Source of the DNA: Fratercula arctica
Taxonomy: Eukaryota > Chordata > Aves > Charadriiformes > Alcidae
Reading direction: 5' to 3'
Length of the DNA: 64,000 bases
NCBI GenBank assembly: GCA_947846985.1
Contig: CANTUZ010000010.1
Span: 24,847,095 to 24,911,094 of the forward strand
This document shows positions 13,020-25,000 of this stretch, piece by piece. The stretch's first letter is position 1, and each line of letters begins with the position of its first letter. The notes under the pieces are model-generated. The model did not search any database and was not told the DNA's origin. It was given only the letters and a program-made list of their open reading frames with translations. The position numbers and the translations under genes were made by a program.

Positions 13020-14455
13020 AAATGGTGGCATGTCCATTTCTCTGGGACGCTGATGATGTTAATTCCTGGATCTGTGGGGAAGTTCCAGAAGCCTGGAAGA
13101 AACCTAATGTTGTGCCAATGTATAAAAATGGTAACAAGACAAATCCTATAATTATAGCCTTGTCAACTTGATGTTGATCCCGGGCAAAATAATGAAATGG
13201 CTGATAAAGGGGTTTGAGTAGCAAAGAGTTAAAATGAGTAATATAATTAATGTCAGTCAAAATGGGTTTATGGAAAGTAGATCCTGTCAAACTAACTTGA
13301 TATCTCTTTTTTGATAAATTTAGTTGATTAAAGGAAATACTCTAGACATCTCTAAAGCAGTTGACTTGCTACCACAGGAAATTTTGGGGAAAAAAGTAAT
13401 AGCGAATTAGCATGGCACATACTAATGACATTACCAACTGGCCAGCTGTGATGGATCTCTAAATTTGGTGGTTAACAAGGAATTATTGCTAGGCAGGTGT
13501 GTTTCTAGTAAGATCCTCCAGCATTTGCTTCCTAGCTCTATGTTGCTTAATATTTTTTTAAAATATGTGAATGTAGAAGAAAAATCCAGATCATTAGTGA
13601 GTAAAGTCGCAGATATGCTCCCCCTGGTCCTGTGTCAACAAGGAAGATAGTATTCTGTGATAGCAGGTTTAAAAGCCAGTAGTATGATATAGGAGGAGGG
13701 TGTAAGCAAGCAAATGTGGAGCCTTCTAATAGGGCCAAAAGTTAAATTTGGCATCTAGGAACTAAAGACGTTATGCTTGCAGAGTGGGAGACCCTTTAGG
13801 GAAGGAGAGGACTCTCAGAGGGATTTGAGGCACTTGCTGAATAACCAGTTCCTAAGTTACCACAAGGATTAGTAAGGTCTTTGGATGTGAAAACAAGGTA
13901 TTGTTAAATGAAGTCAGGAGGTAATGCCTTTGTCAGTGGTGCAATTGCTTTTGTGATAGTATGCTGGGGTCTTGTTTCAATGGTGCTAGAAGGATGCTGA
14001 TAAATTGGAGGAGGATCAGAGGCAATCTGTCAGAATGATTAAAAGGTCTGAAAAACATGTCCTTTAGTGACATGCTCTGAGAGCACAATCTGTTTTAGTT
14101 TATTGAGCGGAGGTTTAAAGGTGGCTTGCCCAGACTATAAGTACCTATATAAGGACCACAAATGTTCTTCCGTCTAGCTGACAAGTGTATTGTGACTGCT
14201 GCTGGCTGGAAGTTACAGCTCGACAAACTTAGGCTAGAAGAAAGAGCTGTGTTTGAAAAGAATGAGGGTAATTAAACATTGGAGTGCTTTACCAAGGATT
14301 GTCATGGATTCTTCTTTGCTGGCAATTTTACCCTCTTGTGACAGTGTGCTCTAGTTGAACCAGGGAATTCATTTAGGGAATGGTATGATCCGTGTTTTAT
14401 AGGAGGTCAGAGAGGGTGATTGGTTTGGTGTCTTCTAGCTGCAGGATCTCTGAAT
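13020..14455 (+). mobile_element. ancient L3/CR1-like LINE, 3' half with decayed reverse transcriptase
   Basis: Broken frames preserve typical CR1-clade ORF2 pieces in order. VPEAWKK and VVPMYKNG lie at about 13082-13130. A frame-shifted LVNLM..IPGKIM lies at about 13155-13195. NGFMESRSCQTNLISLF lies at 13261-13311. A VADM stretch at 13606-13617 sits where the family has the catalytic F/YADD box. The 3' part (14040-14440) follows the L3-type pattern: a MIKGLENM-like stretch, a GGAAGTTACAGCTCGACAAA motif, GAGGGTAATTAAACATTGG, and a final AGGAGGTCAGA box. Multiple stops and indels show it is long dead. The 5' boundary is approximate. In life such an element encoded an endonuclease/reverse transcriptase for target-primed retrotransposition. 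Confidence 0.85.
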
Positions 14456-14944
14456 GCATTACAGCAGTTCTTGGCAGTACTGGGTAGTTTGCCCTGTCCA
14501 GGATCGTTCCCATGCATTAATATTTCAGGCAGAGAATCTCTCTTGTTTTAACTTGTGTAAAATGGATGCAATTTAAGAAAATTAGACATTAGTTCACATA
14601 ATGAATAACCTTGATTTTATCAATTTGCAGCTCTATTTTCTGCAATTTGACAAGTTTAAATGGCATTCAAGTAGCTTTTCATGTAAGGTGTCACTCTGTT
14701 TCCTTACTAATGCCTGAGCAAGTACCTTGCCTATTGTCAGATCGTTAATTCTCTGTTATTAAGTACTCAGGTGCTGCTTCATTGAAAGGACTGTCAGTTG
14801 CCAATGTGGAATCATTTAGATTAAGAAGCTGGCCTGTCAGAGGCTTCTTTGCTTCTCCAGACTAGCATCTGACAGCATGAGATTCTTTTCTAGAAGTTTG
14901 ATTTCTTTTTTTTTTTATTCTTTCTAATATTCCCTCCCCTCCAG

Positions 14945-14965
14945 AAAAAAAAAAAAAAAAAAAAA
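14945..14965. repeat. A21 homopolymer
   Basis: Twenty-one uninterrupted A residues, followed by an A/C-rich stretch including A8. It could be the tail of a retroposed sequence, but no recognisable source lies immediately upstream. Confidence 0.95.
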
Positions 14966-17682
14966 CAAACCCAAAAAAAACCTACAAGCAATCACTAGAA
15001 AGGAATCCACATCCCTCTTGGGTACGCAACATATACAGATGCATGTGTGCACACAAGTCCTTCCTGCTTCGTTTACTAGGGAGGAAACTGCTTGTCTCTG
15101 AGTTCATATTTTGCTGATATTAGCTGTGTAATCTAGAGCTTAGCAGGGTTCAGTTGCTTGCCTGACTCTCACTCTCAGAGGAGAAGCGCTGCTTTAGGAC
15201 CTGAGAGACCTGACATCATCTGTTCAGGCTGCCGAAGGACTCCAGTGTGGCTGTAAACTTTTCTTTTGTGTTTCAGTTTCTTGCACTCAGGAATGTGAAT
15301 AGTATTTCTGGTTTTCCCCTAACTTTTTGTTTGTTTTGCCTTGATACATGTAAGGACTTTGGGTGGGGAAGGTTTTCTTGGCTTTTCCTGAGGGCTTCAG
15401 GTATAGCACAGCAGAAAGACTTGAGAAAGTTCTCTCTGCTTCCTAGCTCACCGAGCATGCTGTAATTTGTTAATGAACACATTTGGGGTCTGGATACTTT
15501 GAAAGCTGCCTGTAGGCCAGGCTGAGAGCGTTTGTGTAATGTATGTATATACAGGTACCTCAGAAGAGCTTTCTGGATCCTTGTGAAATCCCTTGCCCCT
15601 CTAGCAGCACAGGTTTGACTTTGCCTGCATTGTGGTCTGGTAACAGGATGGCTGGTGTTAGATCAATGGACACTATGGACACACAGTAAAATGCAGTTGC
15701 ATATAATGCTTTTCCGGCTGTCTGCATCTTCATTATGATTTTTTGATCAGATGCTAGGTAGGATCTGTGTGTCTGGAATAACCGAATGGTAGTGTAGACA
15801 ATGGGAAGTATTTGTGGAGGAGGCTCCCATGAGTAGAGTAGTCAAGAGGAGTACTGGACGAATACAACCATCTCTTGCACAAGTGGAGGTGTATTTTATT
15901 GCCTTGTTTTCATGAAGCCTTATTCTGAAATAGCTGGGTGTCAAGCTGGGCCATGCCTACCTCTAAAGTCAGTGTGATCACGAGATGATCTGATCCTAGC
16001 ACCTTTAACTTCTAATTCTGGCTTTATGACATTTCTGTTGGTGAAAGCTGCATGCCTCCAGTCTGGAGTGACATATATCCCTTAGCCACTGAAGGAAATT
16101 GAGGCCTTTTAATTTCTTCACTGCAGGTTTCCCCACATTCCTTACACTCTGGTTCTGTCTTTTGCCATTATCAAGACTGTTTCTGTAAAGTGGGGACCCC
16201 CGTCTGAATATGAAATAAAGAGGTATGTAGGGAATCTATTTTTAATTGTGCACTGCAGCATCATTCAGCTGCTTGCATAATATCTAATTTAAGTGGTTAT
16301 ATTCTGTTGTCTCTCAAACTCTTATATTAGGAAACTAATCAGGTAAAAGTGAGTGATAGCTTTGAATCCTTGACTGTGTCTGGCTTCATGGTTTCCTCCA
16401 TTAGCAAAACTTCAAAAATGTTGCAGTTGAGACAGCTGTATGTAAATACTGTCTCCTGTGGCTCACAGGAGAGGCTCCCATGCTTCTTTCTCCAGAAAAG
16501 TTGAGTAAGATGTTGAATTTTTTTTTCTTGTTTGACTAAGTCCTGATTTTAGCCTAAAAGTGTATGGCTCAATACAGAGGCTAGCCTCCCTGCACTGTAT
16601 TTAAAGAAGTGTTGTGTGGAGTGAGCATAACATGTCTGTTCCTCAGTCCTACTAGAAGAGCACTTAATGTAGCTTGTCCTCCCAACATCAACCCTGGTTA
16701 ATTTTTTGATATAGAATTCATGGAAGCATATGCTGCAACCTTCAGTCTTTTGAAAATAAGTTGGTTAATATTGAGTACCAAAGATAAATTTGACCTTTGA
16801 AGTTTGATCCATCAGTTTATCTGATTTGCTGGGGAAAGACAGACAAGGAAGAATGGCTTGGACAGTTATGTAATGCAGGGAGTCTTGTGAGATTACAGAG
16901 AAGTTGGCAGGAAAATAATGAAAGTGGGGAAAATAAGTAATGATTTATTTTCTTTTTTTCTGAAGTAGAAGTGAACAGATTGCAAAGCCTGGATGAAATT
17001 GCTCTCAACTTTGGGAAGTCTGGATCTGAATGTAATGTTCATGTCTTAATCCTATCTATGATAAGCTTGCTTTTAGCCCAGCGACTTGATAAAGGTGCTG
17101 ATCTGCGTTCTCTCTGGAAGGCAATGTGAATGTCATCAGTAAACAGCAGATAGCCAGGGTAGCTACTAGAATTTTGTAATATGGCTTATTGCTTTTAAGC
17201 ACCTTTCTGTTGGAGGCTGCTGTCATTCAGAGTGTAGTTTGATCACAGATTAAATAAGAAAAGCACTCTACTGCCATGGAACTTTTGTTCTTTCTTGTTG
17301 TTCCACCTCAAATAAAAAAAATTAATCTTCCAGGTAGAAAGCAGAGGTTTGGAGAAAAATAAATACAGAGCGAATATTTTCAGTTTCAGTTTTTCAGAAT
17401 GAAATGCTGGTTTATGAGTTTGAATGAGGTAGCCTGTAAGGGAGTGTGTCTAATGCTGTAGTATTTCTGGGTTTGATCTTGATGTTCAGGAAACTATTAT
17501 CTCATATGTCAGAGCTCTTGCGGAAGGGAATGTATAGATTTCAAGTGTAAAAAATGTTTTGGAAGTATTGATTCTTGATTTACTTAGATCATCTAGAAAT
17601 AAATAAATTAAAAAATAAAGATTTGTTCTTCCTAGGAATTCTGCCAGGCTTCATTACTTGTTACCAGCAAATAATTGATTGG

Positions 17683-17722
17683 AAAAAAAAAAAAAAAAAG
17701 TGGGGGGGGGGAGGGGGGGGGG
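17683..17722. repeat. purine tract: A17 then G10-A-G10
   Basis: A17 (17683-17699) is followed by GT and then ten G, one A and ten G (17702-17722). Twenty G residues in a 21-base span can supply the four G-runs needed for a quadruplex. The whole stretch is nearly all purine on the plus strand. Confidence 0.95.
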
Positions 17723-18669
17723 CAAAGAAACTCTTATAATATGCTAGACCTGAAAAACTGGCATCTGTACTAAAACTATTCAAAATGCTACTGGGAGAAC
17801 TGGACACTTATGGTTTCTCAGAGTATGTTGTTCTTCTCCACGCTTGATTTTTAAATGAATTAACGTGTGATCCAAGTTTCAAACTTGCAAATCCTAGTGG
17901 CTTCTGCAAGGGTATGGAACTGTGAATATCATAAGCTGCTATTTAAGCCCTTAGTTTGTATTGAGATGCATAAGTACCAGTACCTGAATTTGAGCATTGA
18001 GGCTGAACAGTAATGTTAGGAGGAACCTACCAATTTGGACCTTAGTTCATAGGCCATGTTGAAGGTTTTTTGATGAATGACTTAATATAGAGACTGATTT
18101 TTTTTTTTTTCTTCTTAGTGTGTGAAATACTGTGTGAAACTTTCACTGTCTTGATTCATTAAAAGAAAGAAAAAATCATTAGTTTTCATCTTGTGTATCT
18201 GTGCTCTCTTGACTTTGAGTTTTGTTTTCAGTGACTTCTGATCTGAATGTATTTTCTAGTTCCCTTATAGTTTTAGAGCAAAACTATGAACCTGGTATGG
18301 TTTTAATACACTCTTATTTGTCCCTCCAGCATTGTCTAAAAGACCTCTTCAGTAAACATGGTTTTAATGGGCTGCAAATCCTGGAGAATCTTACTTTGTT
18401 CTTTATGTTTTGAACAGCTTTATGCCTTGTTGGCATTTAGCACCGCTGCAGTGGAATGAAAGGAGGGACCAGTTGTTTGAATAGATGTAATGTGCAGGAC
18501 ACTGAGCAGTCAGGTTTGTACTCTGAAAAGACATTGTTGACTTCTTAAAGCTGATTGTAGTGACAGTTTTGCAAGGCTGTGTACTAACAAAGGACAATCA
18601 CTTCCAAAGGTCCTACAAGGCTGGTTCCATTGCTGGTGAAGTCATTCTGCTGGGAAGACAGCTTGAATT

Positions 18670-18850
18670 CTGGTTTGGGACATGTCTTGTGGTTGAGTGA
18701 TTAGAGGAGACCTGCATTCTGTCCTGGTCAGTTCTCCAGTTTGCCAGGTAGCCCAGGGTAAACTGTTATCCTTTCTTGTGTCCAGTTCTGTATTTGGTTA
18801 GTGGGGTTGAGGATTCTTGTTTCCTTTAAGATGCAAAGCAAAATATCGGT
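18670..18850 (+). mobile_element. MIR-like tRNA-derived SINE, decayed
   Basis: The stretch follows the layout of amniote MIR-type SINEs. A tRNA-like head includes GTGGTTGAGTGATTAGAGG and a GACCTGCATTCTGTCCTGG box-B-like part. Next comes a degenerate GCCCAGGGTAAACTGTTATC in place of the family's 'CTTGGGCAAGTCACTTAACC' core. A CTTGTGTCCAGTTCTGTATTTGG part corresponds to the 'CTCAGTTTCC..TCTGTAAAATGGG' segment. Similarity is by eye and heavily mutated. Confidence 0.5.
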
Positions 18851-21800
18851 ATACAAACCCCTCTCAAGGAGAATTCCCAGTGCAGGAGGAGACTTGTCCT
18901 AGTACTCTGATCTACTGGTGGAAAATGCTACAGAAAGTCTTAGGTGCTGTTTATTCTACCTCTTTGTGTTGCAGATCATTAAGTGAGCTCCAAGACAGAT
19001 TAAAGCCTGTTAGTTTTGAATTTCTACTGCACTAGAGCAAGAAGGACTTTTTGTTAATAAGGTAATCATTGATAGAAAAAAAACCCATAGAGGCATCTTT
19101 ACATCACTTCTAAAGCTAAGTTTCTGATTTTATAATCTTTTAGGTCAGTCATCAAGTAGTGGCTTTGTGAGGCTGTTTTTTCTTTTTCTTTCTTTCTTGT
19201 TGTTGCACAGCACTTAAGAGAAGCTATGACTTAGAAAATTATTTACCCTGGGCATTTAAGCAGAGGTCTCCTGAAGCTGTCTAGTTTCTGTTATGTGCAT
19301 ATTTGTATGCCTTGCTCTAACATGTAGAATGCCAGTAGGTGGCAATCAAGAATATGCAGGCTGGTGCCTCTGTGTTTTGTAGGACCAAAAGGCTTCTTGT
19401 GTATGACAAAACATCCGTTCTTAACAGGCTTGCAAAACTGGTGTGCGTGGAATTAATGGAAACTTGTGCAAAGGTTGGCTTCAATCTCCCTGCTTAGTTG
19501 GCAGTTAATAATATCTGCTTTCCCCAAGGAATGGATAGGGGTTAGCTGTTCATAAAGCCCTTGCAGGTAAACCACTTGGAATTAAAGCTATAAGCTAGCT
19601 TCAACTAACCTTTCCATGTTTTGAGCTGTTGAGAGCAGTCCAAGTGTATGTTGGGAGTCAGAGCATCTCCTTGTGTTGTAGGGGAGCTGTGTTCTCAGAC
19701 CAGCTATATCTGATGCAGAAATGATGTTTCTGAAGGGTGACATAAGGAGCCTGTGTCAGTGCAGTCAGGAGAGAAGCTGTATGTATATATGACTCAAGTA
19801 GGCTTATTCGTTGCAGAGCTTGTTTTGCCATTGGAGGCTTCCATGACTTTGTGTTCATTCCAGAAGCACTCCAATATGGTGACCAGGGACCTCACTCTGA
19901 GCACATTAAGTGTCATGAATTGAAAACAACTGTCCTGTAACTTCACTGAAGTCAGGCAGGGGTAGGATTTTTCTAGCTTCCTTTCCCCCTGTGGGATAGG
20001 AAAAAAAATACTGTTCAGTAATGAAGCTAACAGTTGATAATTTGCTGGTAATTGGATGGACGGATCTATTTTTGGTGCAGTGGGGAAATCTTATTGCTAT
20101 ACATAAAATTTCCAATGAAGCAGTTTGTAAGACCAAATTGCAACTGACAGTACAGCGTTTGCCTCTAACATTTACCAGCATAGTAAATGACTTTTTCCCA
20201 CGTCTGCCCTAAGCTTGATCTTTCCTTATGATAGGAGACTGCAATGAAAGGAAAGGGAGAAAGGTGCGAGAATTTCACTTTGGAGGCCTTTTTTTCCAAA
20301 AGAAATGGCTGTGGCACGAGGTCATTTGAAACATTTACTGCTTTGTATCGGTATTGTTAAAGCATTGTGACCTACATTGCTTGAGCACTGTGATCTGCTC
20401 CAATTAATGGATCCGTCAGCACAGATTAATTAGAAAACTGACAGCCACTTCTAGATGTAGTGGGTGCTGGTGACCTCTAATCATGAGAGGAAGATGCTGG
20501 CTTCCACTTAGTGTGTGATAATGTGGTTCGTATGAATGCTGCTTTGTGGAAACTCCTTTTAAAATGACAAATCCCTTGTATACCATATTTGAATTATTTT
20601 TAATAGATTTTAGTTTCTTAATACACTGGAAGTCTGTAATGCCAAATTGATTTATGTCTCTGAAATTTGCTTCTAGTTCTGTATTTTGCTCTACTTCAAA
20701 ATAATGTGTCAGTGTAATCATTGTTGCATTATCTGTCATTAACTTCATTAGTGAACCTTTCCTGCTGTAAGTTACTCGGATAGAAGAGCTTTGTAGATAG
20801 TAACTCAAATTTTCCAGGCTGTAGCTGCTTACAAAGAAGGGAATTTGGCCCTTCTTCCTATTCCCACCAAACATCTGTCATGGATATGTAACACTTGTGG
20901 AAGTTGGCTGAGTGAGGTGCTTGATGCATACTTCCCTTCAGCAATTGCTGGACAAAGTTTGTGGGCGATTAGGCTCTCTTGTACAAAATGCTGTATAAAC
21001 ACACAATAACAGAGAGTTTCTAATCTGAGAGGAGACAACATGTATAGAGAAATGGGAAGTGGGAGACAGAGAGGCAAAGTGAGGTCCTGTTGTGTGGACA
21101 GTGTGTCTGAGTAGGAAGCATGCCTTGTGACTGTTCCCTGACTAGTGCTCCCCATGATCTTTTATTTCCTGACCCTCTCACATGGGCTCTCCTGCTTGAT
21201 ACTCCTTTTTTAATTCCCCTGCTTCATGGTATGGTGTACCTCTAGTACATCATCTTTATCCCTTTTCAACTTTCTGCTTGTGCTCTGGTTTGGGAAACGC
21301 TAAGTAATACGTGGTTGTGTGTGCACTTTTTCTCCTTGAACAATAGTTTAAACCAAAAAGTTTTGCTGCCTGCTACTTCAGCAAGCATGATCCTCCTCTC
21401 ATTTCTCCTTACTCTTTAGCCCTGCCTACAGTAACAAGAATGGCTATGGTGCTAAAAGAGAGCACTGCTTGTGCTAACAGCTTGTGTAAAGGAGGTGACT
21501 GGTTTTCAATCATTGCATGAAAAGTGCACTGGAAGTAAAGGATATTGTTTGAGCCCCTGTATGTGCCCTTGTGTGGTAGCAGAGAGCACAGACTGCTCTA
21601 TAACAGATAAAAGTAATGTTTCTAGTTCCTTTGTGGCCTCTTTTTGATTCCGCTCATCTTCACAGATCTGCTTTCAATTGTCTTGGTTTCTTCCCTGTGT
21701 TTTCAGTGGGAAGATTGAGATAGGTATTTCAGATGACAGTTTGATTTAGAAGTTTTCTGTTTGCAGATAGTTTCTAAGCTTTGCTAAACAGAGCCAAGAA

Positions 21801-21949
21801 AGAGTGAAACTGTCTACTTCAGTAACTCTTCTGGGCAGAAAGAGGGCAGGCAAGTTTACTGTGATTTTCAGGTTGACTCCTCCTCCTTTATTCCCCTGAG
21901 AGGCCTCTATATTTGCAAGTCGTCAGCGTACATGAGAAATCAAGATTGA
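18851..21949. other. unique non-coding DNA, no gene seen
   Basis: No recognisable repeat or exon. A minus-strand frame of 152 codons (20416-20874) is AT-rich, contains no recognised domain and lacks flanking splice or promoter signals, so I leave it uncalled. Confidence 0.55.
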
Positions 21950-22035
21950 TTTGCCAGTGTATGTTAGTTCAAATTCATGCAAGTTAAATTTCATCTGCCA
22001 GTGTGTTGCTTGGTTCCCCAACATGTTTCAGGACA
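21950..22035 (-). mobile_element. possible L3/CR1-like LINE scrap
   Basis: A stretch at about 21977-22020 resembles the reverse complement of an L3-type ORF2 segment, with the pattern GTTAAATTTCATCTGCCAGT followed by GTTGCTTGGTTCCCC. The family has 'AAATTTCATCTGCCA.TTTGTTGCCCAGTCACC' there. Flanks do not clearly continue the match, so this could be chance. Confidence 0.35.
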
Positions 22036-25000
22036 ACTGGAGTGTCTCAGATTTCATAGCTCTCATCAGCTGAAACAATTTACTCTTGCTGGAAACTTGG
22101 CCTACTCTGTGTCCACCTCTCTTCTGTGTTACGCAAAGGTCCAGGAATCAGTGGACCCTCAAAACCAGGCTGCGACTTCTCCAAAGGCCCAGGCAGCAGG
22201 CAGTCATGGGAAAGAAATAGGGTAAGAACGTGACATTAATGTCATGTCACTTAACTGTGTGATGTTTCTTTATAGGAGAGGAATGTTCGTACTGACGTAT
22301 TCCCTTTTGACGGCTGGTCTTTAATATTTCATGAAACCAAACTAGTTCAGAAACATAAAGAAGCCTTTTACTAAAGTGATTTTCTAGAGCAGACTTGGCA
22401 TAATACGCATAGCCTAGGTCCAGCCAGAAAACTGTCAAGCCTCTTCCTCTATTTTCACTTCTTTAATAAGCTCAGACACATTGCTCTTATGCTTCAAGGC
22501 ATCCCAGGAAGCTGGAGATCCCATGCTTCTGAACTGGTACAACTACAGACATTTTCCCTAGGATTTATCTACCGAGTCTTTCAACTGGTCTAGAAAAAAA
22601 TTTCCTGTGCTTCAGTGCACAGAAGGGAAATTGTCCAAAGCTGTTTAGAAATATCTATGTATTAAAACATTTTATTTAAATATTTGGATAAGACTGAAAT
22701 TGCACAATGATCTAGTACAGAGCGTGAGCACACTGCAGGCAACTCTTATTCCCTGCAGTAGGTAACATAAACCATTTTCTGTAGAATATGTTAGTTACAT
22801 ATTCCTTTTAAGACAACTTTCCTAACTTCCTGTAGCTGCTGGGCACAAACTACATTTATTCTTTTTCAGTAATGAGGGAGAAATTTTTTGGGTGCATGGG
22901 AAGAGCTCTGCCTTATGTCCACTTTTTCTTTGACACCTTCACTGGCTTTTCAGTCTTTCTGTAACCCAGGTATTGCCATTTTTCCTCATGCTTGAACCTA
23001 GGGACTGCTGAGATTATACTTCATTTGAAAAGTTTTTGTCTCATTCTTTACTCAACATAACTAAAGCTAAACATGTCAACACCTTAAAATGGGGGATGAA
23101 AATCTGATCCTCTTGTATATGCGCTGAAGAATGGCAATGTTCAAAAAACACAAAAGGTTCATGGGTCCAGATGAAGCAGAAAACCTGGATCAGTTGTTCT
23201 GTCCATCTGTACCTTACCCTGTTGCCCAAAAGAGTCCAGATATCTCATTTTTGATACCCTCCCCTGACACTTGTATTGCCTGTCAGCATGCATTACAAAC
23301 TTTTTTCCACTGTATGAAGTACAACATCCCCTCCAGCAAGAAACTCTGATGGCAGCTTTCCATTGTGGGTAGCAGTAATCATATATGATAATTGCAATAC
23401 TATTAAAACAACCTGAAAAGACTTGTTAAATAGAAGCAGTGATGGAAAGAAAGAGAAAAATCGGAACAATGAGGGTATAGACATAAAATGTTCTTAAATT
23501 TACTGCTGCCCCCTGCCCCCATATTCCCCCTTTATCCAGGAATGACTACGGTACGTGAAGCTGAAGGGTAAGTTAATGTCCATGATGGCAATGGTAATGT
23601 GAAGAAAGCTGGTTGACTTTGCAAGGAGCAGTTCATCTTGTTTCTTCTGCTCCATCAGGATTTTCCATTGATTGTCTATGGAACCAAACAAGGTTTTCTG
23701 TTGCATCCTGTAAAAAATGTCAGTAGGTTCTTTGCCTTTTTAACAGCACAACAGGAACTGGTTGAAAGGAATTTGATGCTCCCCAATTGCAACTGGTCTT
23801 ACTAGTTTGGATGCGTATGTGGTCTACGTGCTCTCTTTCTTTGGGAGAAAACTTTACCTTTTCCAGTTCCATGTCTGTCCTTAGAGCTATTAGGCTGCAG
23901 TTTTCGCTCTGTTTTTATGATGTACTGCTTGAGTACTCAGCATCTCCCTTTGGCCGGGAGATGCTGCCTCCTGCAGGCCCAGATAGATTTGACCCCTTTT
24001 ATAGTTCCTGGAAAGGACTCCACAATCCAGGCTTTCAAAAGGCAGTGGCAGAAATAACTTGTGGAAAACACATGGATTTGTTTATCCCAGATAAACACTA
24101 TAAGCAGAGAGAAGTAGACTGAAAATAACAAAACCTTATGTGCCTGTGAACTTGACCTCACCTTTGGATTTCCTTGTCAGCTAAACAAGTTCTTCTTAAC
24201 TCAGGCACTCTCAGCACTGCTGATTGGTGACACAAACTGAGCCCTGCAACTGCTTTCACTCCAGAACTTCCCCCTTTTAGTTATTGTGTCCCCACAGTGC
24301 TTAGGCTGCTTTTTTTTAATGATTTCCAGATATTCCAAAGTTCTTTTGACTCGCAATACTGTGTTGGGTCCTATGGTTTGTGTGTTTCCAGAGGGTACTA
24401 GCAGGAACTGTCTGGTGGCGAGCTCAGGCTTTGTTCCTTCAAGGACCAGGCTGTTAAGGAAAGATGCTGCCTGCATTCCTCAAACTCTGAAGAACTCAAA
24501 CTGAATTTAACTTCAGGGTTTTCTAGAACCAGGCACTAGATAATCCCTAAATCCCCAAATATGTATTTTGTTGATAACAGCTACGTTCTTCACTCAGTCT
24601 CTCAAAGTAATTGCTTCTTTCTAGGAGTATAAAATTGCTTCTGATCCTCCAGGCTCTTTGCAGCAGTTACACAGTTGACATTATTACTATCATCTGAGAC
24701 TGACTCTGAAACTTTAAAAAAAATGCACGTAGGTTTTTTCCCCACTCTTTAAACTAGCAATGAGCCAGAGTCTATACTCTAGATGTGAACACGTATGCCC
24801 TTTTGATGTGTTTATTTTGTGTTGCATGGAAAGCTTTATAAACTGTCTGCTGCTGATTTGTTGTGGGTGGCAATGGAGGATGGTTACCCAAGAACTCCTT
24901 TCAGCTGGAGGAATCCCCACAAAATTTTAACCAGCTCTGGGACAGAAAACACAGGTACAGTAACTGGTGAATCATCTTCTGCTTTATCTTCTGTAGCACC

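Larger units (their letters stand above)
14456..18669. other. unique non-coding DNA with homopolymers, no gene seen
   Basis: No exon or recognised transposon. The main landmarks are an A21 run and the A17/G10-A-G10 tract, both listed separately. A T-rich run also lies near 14905-14918 and a T12-type run near 18099-18110. Confidence 0.6.

Noticed and set aside
20416..20874. 152-codon minus-strand frame
   Set aside because: AT-rich, no domain, no promoter or splice context; within chance for a 64-kb window.
22231..22244. 14-bp perfect palindrome TGACATTAATGTCA
   Set aside because: A 7-bp half-site with no spacer is expected several times by chance in 64 kb.
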